From assembly GCA_963730535.1 (NCBI GenBank), contig CAVSRU010000012.1, positions 248,001 to 312,000 of the forward strand: DNA of 64,000 bases, written 5' to 3'. Within the stretch, counting starts at the first letter, position 1. Every line of letters starts with the position of its first letter. The position numbers were made by a program, and so were the translations under genes. Of this stretch, positions 61,464 to 64,000 are shown one piece after another. This DNA is from DASSUW01 sp963730535. GTDB lineage: Bacteria; Actinomycetota; Thermoleophilia; Solirubrobacterales; Solirubrobacteraceae. The notes beneath the pieces were generated by a model. The model was not told where the DNA came from and did not search any database. It saw only the letters and a program-made list of their open reading frames with translations.

Positions 61464-62132
61464 TCACCCGCCGCCGCACGCGCGCGGGATCGTCACCGGC
61501 GCCTCGCGTTCGGGCCCGGGGCGCCCGGCGATCTTGCAGAGGCCGTAGCGGCCGGCCGCGAAGTCCACGCGGGCGCGGTACAGGTGCCCGATCACGCCGC
61601 CGGGGCTGGCGGCGGTGCGCTCGAACGCGGCGGTGACGGCGATGCACGAGTAGCGGCCGCGGCGGCGCGAGAGGTCCCGGTCGGCGCCGCGGGTCTCGAG
61701 GCTGCGGGGGAACGGCTCGCAGGCCACGCGCCGGATCGGCCCGTCGAGCTCGCCCCGCTCGACCCGGGCGCGGGCGTCGACGCCGATCGCCGCGCGGACG
61801 TCCGCCAGCGTGCTCGCGCGGACGGCGAGCCGTTCGGCCGCCCCGGCGCTCACCGGATCGCGGGCGGCGGAGCGGCCGGCGACCGGGCGCTGCTCGGCCT
61901 CGAGACGCCGCACGAGCTCGGCGTGCTGCGCCGCCCGGCCGCGCTCGGCGCGCCCCTCCGCCTCGCGCTGCGAATCCTTCAGGCCGGGGACGAGCGCGGC
62001 GACCGCGACGGCGATCGCCAGCACGGCGAGCACGAGCGCGACCCGCGCCGGGCGGCCCACCTTCCGCCACAGCCAGCGGGGGAGCTCCGGCAGAGCCGGC
62101 AGCGGCTCGTAGCGATCCTGCGGTTGTGCCAC
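61464..62132 (-). CDS. Single-pass membrane protein, unknown function
   Basis: This protein has about 222 residues from GTG 62132. A short cytoplasmic start (QDRYEPLPALPELPRWLWRKV) leads to one membrane helix (ARVALVLAVLAIAVAVAALVPGL) and a charged, probably external segment with a short coiled coil (SQREAEGRAERGRAAQHAELVRRLEAEQ). The C-terminal part (CEPFPRSLET, YSCIAVTAAF, GLCKIAG) holds several cysteines that could pair outside the cell. No family recognised. It is divergent from the LysR gene. Confidence 0.7.
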   Translation of the reverse strand: MAQPQDRYEPLPALPELPRWLWRKVGRPARVALVLAVLAIAVAVAALVPGLKDSQREAEGRAERGRAAQHAELVRRLEAEQRPVAGRSAARDPVSAGAAERLAVRASTLADVRAAIGVDARARVERGELDGPIRRVACEPFPRSLETRGADRDLSRRRGRYSCIAVTAAFERTAASPGGVIGHLYRARVDFAAGRYGLCKIAGRPGPEREAPVTIPRACGGG

Positions 62133-62208
62133 GGCCCGACAGGGTGGCGGCCGCGAAGCGCAAGCACAAGCACCGATGCGTTGCGGTAGGCGTAAGCTCA
62201 GCTGCACG

Positions 62209-63111
62209 ATGCTCGACCTCCGGCGTCTTCGCCACCTGAGCGAGCTCGCGCGGCGCGGCACGATCGCCGAGGTCGCCCGTGCTGTCGGCTACACGCCGTC
62301 CGCGATCTCGCAGTCTCTCCTTCAGCTGGAACGTGAGGTCGGAGTGGCGCTGCTCGAGCGCGATGGCCGGCGCGTACGGCTCACGCCCGCCGCTCACGGT
62401 CTCGTGGCCCGGACGGAGCGGGCGCTCGCGGAGCTCGACGCCGCCGAGGCCGAGCTGGCGGCCGAGCAGCAGACCGTGCGCGGGCGCGTGGTGGTCGGCG
62501 CGTTCCCGAGCGCCGCCGCCCGGCTCGTGATCCCGGCCACCCTCGTACTCGCGCGGCGGCACCCGGAGCTGTCGGTCGAGATCCGCGAGCACGAGCCCGA
62601 GGACGGCATCGGCCTCCTCCGCGCCGGCGAGCTCGACGTGCTCGTCTCCGAGCGCTACGAGGGCGTCGAACCCGCGCCGGCCGGCGGGCTCGAGGCGCAC
62701 CTGCTGCTGACCGAGCCGCTGCTGCTCGCGCTCCCGGACGCGGACGGCGGCGCCCCGGTCTCGCTCGCCGCCTACCGCGACGCCGCCTGGATCGGAGGGC
62801 TGGCCGGCACCCAGTACGCCGTGGCCGTCGAGCAGGCGTGCCGGGCCGCCGGCTTCACGCCGCGGATCGTGCACCGCGCCGACGAGGCGACGGTGATCCA
62901 GGCGCTGGCCGGGTCGGGGATCGGCGTCGGCTTCCTACCGGCGCTCGCGTGCACAGACGCGGAGGGGGTCCGCTACGTCGAGGCCTCGCCGGCTCCCCCC
63001 GCCCGGATCGTGAGCGCCCTCGTGCGGCGTGGTGCGGCCCGGCGGCCGGCGCTGGCGGCCGTCCTCGAGGCGTTTGCGGAGTGCCGGCCGACGTCAACGG
63101 CGGCTGGGTAG
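62209..63111 (+). CDS. LysR-family regulator
   Basis: This 300-residue regulator has an N-terminal helix-turn-helix (LDLRRLRHLSELARRGTIAEVARAVGYTPSAISQSLLQLE) and a substrate-binding domain (VVVGAFPSAAARLVIPATLVLARRH ...). ATG 62209 is used; an upstream in-frame start lies at 62176. The last six residues TSTAAG and the TAG stop are encoded by the core of repeat element D, so the native end has been altered. LysR proteins usually control a divergent gene, here the membrane protein. Confidence 0.87.
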   Translation: MLDLRRLRHLSELARRGTIAEVARAVGYTPSAISQSLLQLEREVGVALLERDGRRVRLTPAAHGLVARTERALAELDAAEAELAAEQQTVRGRVVVGAFPSAAARLVIPATLVLARRHPELSVEIREHEPEDGIGLLRAGELDVLVSERYEGVEPAPAGGLEAHLLLTEPLLLALPDADGGAPVSLAAYRDAAWIGGLAGTQYAVAVEQACRAAGFTPRIVHRADEATVIQALAGSGIGVGFLPALACTDAEGVRYVEASPAPPARIVSALVRRGAARRPALAAVLEAFAECRPTSTAAG

Positions 63112-63333
63112 GGAGGTGAGGGAGCCGGCGGGGCGGTGGCTTCGCGGCGCGGTCAAGCCGGGGTTACGTGTCTTTCGGCGACGGTTGGCTCGCCCAAATC
63201 CACCTTTGTGCTCCAGACGAGCATAAAAGTGGATTTCGATGATCTCCGCCTCGCCGATTGACACGTAATCCCGCCTTGAAGGGCGCGCGCCGCGGCCGAT
63301 CCCCAGCCTCCCTACCCAGCCGCAGTTGACGTT
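63090..63333. repeat. Intergenic palindromic element D between convergent genes
   Basis: Core at 63090-63112 (first base differs) and inverse core with CGCAGTTGACGTT at 63311-63333. The interior is one long imperfect palindrome centred near 63216: ACGTGTCTTTCGGCG against CGCCGATTGACACGT, and AAATCCAC (63196-63203) against GTGGATTT (63229-63236). The blocks match those of element B. Each core ends one of the convergent genes, LysR (+) and TetR (-). Confidence 0.85.
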
Positions 63334-63962
63334 CGCCAGCGCGCCACCAGCTCATCGGAGTCGGGCGCCGGGCCGGGCAGCGGCTCGTCGACGGCCGTGC
63401 CCAGACCGGCGAGGGCGAGCGCGAGGTAGCGGCGGCGGAGCTCGCGGCGGCGCTCCTCGTCGCCGACGCGGATCGAGGCCAGCTGCTCGAAGATGAGCGC
63501 GAGGTCGTTGACGTCGGCGTCGGCGCGTACCGCGCCGGCCTCCTGCGCGCGCCCGAACAGCGCGACGTTGAGCTCGCCCGCGCGGGCGGCGGCGCGGTAG
63601 AGGTCCTCGGTCGGCGTGAAGGTGCCGGCGAGCCGCACCGTGAGGCTGCTGGCGTCGGCCTCGACCGCGGCGCGCATGAAGCCGGCCAGGGCGTCCCACG
63701 GATCCGCGTGCGCCGCGAGCGCCGTCTCGGCGGCGTCGATGTAGCGGCCCAGCCCCTCGGCGCACAGCGCGCGCAGGAGCTCCTCCTTGCTCGGGTACCG
63801 GCGGTAGAGCGCGGCGATCCCCACGCCGGCGTGTTTGGCCACCGCGCCGATCGGCGCGCCCGGATCGGCGATGAAGACGGCCCGCGCCGAGGCGAGGATC
63901 TTGCGATCGTTGAGCGCCGCGTCGCGGCGGCGCGGCCCGGGCGGCGAACCCTCGACGGTCAT
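63312..63962 (-). CDS. TetR-family regulator
   Basis: This 216-residue repressor has a helix-turn-helix near residues 25-65 (ILASARAVFIADPGAPIGAVAKHAGVGIAALYRRYPSKEELL) and a C-terminal ligand-binding domain. ATG 63962 is used. It ends in RTSTAAG and the stop, supplied by repeat element D. An ACGGAACG-type palindrome lies just upstream and may be its own operator. Confidence 0.87.
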   Translation of the reverse strand: MTVEGSPPGPRRRDAALNDRKILASARAVFIADPGAPIGAVAKHAGVGIAALYRRYPSKEELLRALCAEGLGRYIDAAETALAAHADPWDALAGFMRAAVEADASSLTVRLAGTFTPTEDLYRAAARAGELNVALFGRAQEAGAVRADADVNDLALIFEQLASIRVGDEERRRELRRRYLALALAGLGTAVDEPLPGPAPDSDELVARWRTSTAAG

Positions 63963-63980
63963 GGGGGCTAACACTACAGA

Positions 63981-63994
63981 ACGGAACGCTCCGC
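63981..63994. promoter_or_regulatory. Probable TetR operator
   Basis: ACGGAACGCTCCGC has inverted arms CGGA/TCCG around ACGC, starting 19 bp upstream of the TetR start. It resembles the ACGGAACGTTCCGT-type operators of the family. Binding is inferred. Confidence 0.5.
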
Positions 63995-64000
63995 TCCGGT

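Overview
The window is a high-GC chromosomal segment with tightly packed genes, many GTG/TTG starts and frequent 1-4 bp stop/start overlaps. The gene families (FadD15-like ligase, MprA/MprB-like two-component system, fused CysNC, caa3-type CtaG, carbohydrate operons of the rhizobial/actinobacterial type) point to an actinobacterium, plausibly of the Solirubrobacter/Conexibacter type. That placement is inference; no rRNA, tRNA, phage, IS element or CRISPR array was seen.

Layout. 1-6.3 kb: end of an acyl-CoA ligase, a quinone-reductase-like dehydrogenase, a small membrane protein, a Baeyer-Villiger-type monooxygenase, and a two-domain multicopper oxidase translationally coupled to a ZIP transporter. 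6.3-12.7 kb: a GT39 membrane glycosyltransferase, a two-component system, and a divergent ferric-reductase/ApbE redox operon. 12.9-20.6 kb: a beta-lactamase-like hydrolase and a set of sugar/polyol oxidation genes (two zinc dehydrogenases, an IlvD/Edd dehydratase, an epimerase-like dehydrogenase, a metallo-beta-lactamase-fold hydrolase) that could form an oxidative sugar route. 20.7-29.2 kb: secreted alpha-amylase, CysNC, YihY, a decayed ZIP gene, a cyclase-family hydrolase and a glycosyltransferase.

29.3-44.0 kb is a nearly complete L-rhamnose operon: DeoR regulator, ABC importer (ATPase, two permeases, binding protein), an isomerase-family gene with frameshifts, mutarotase, rhamnulokinase, rhamnose isomerase, fused aldolase/dehydrogenase and LutABC. 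Together they would import rhamnose and turn it into DHAP and L-lactate, then pyruvate. 44.0-47.8 kb holds small unrelated genes. 47.8-59.0 kb is a second sugar system: ABC importer, two sugar-sensing regulators, three kinase families (ROK, FGGY, PfkB), a divergent phosphofructokinase and two different class I aldolases; its substrate is not evident. 59.0-64 kb: CBS protein, LacI, CtaG, a membrane-anchored protein, LysR and TetR.

The most unusual feature is a family of four 180-245 bp intergenic elements (near 8.6-8.8, 12.7-12.9, 26.5-26.7 and 63.1-63.3 kb). Each carries a 23-bp core, mostly as inverted pairs, around hairpins. Three lie between convergent genes, and the core itself supplies the stop codon, giving four unrelated proteins the same C-terminal hexapeptide TSTAAG. 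A second caution: at least five genes carry single-base frameshifts, so either sequence errors or gene decay affects this assembly.
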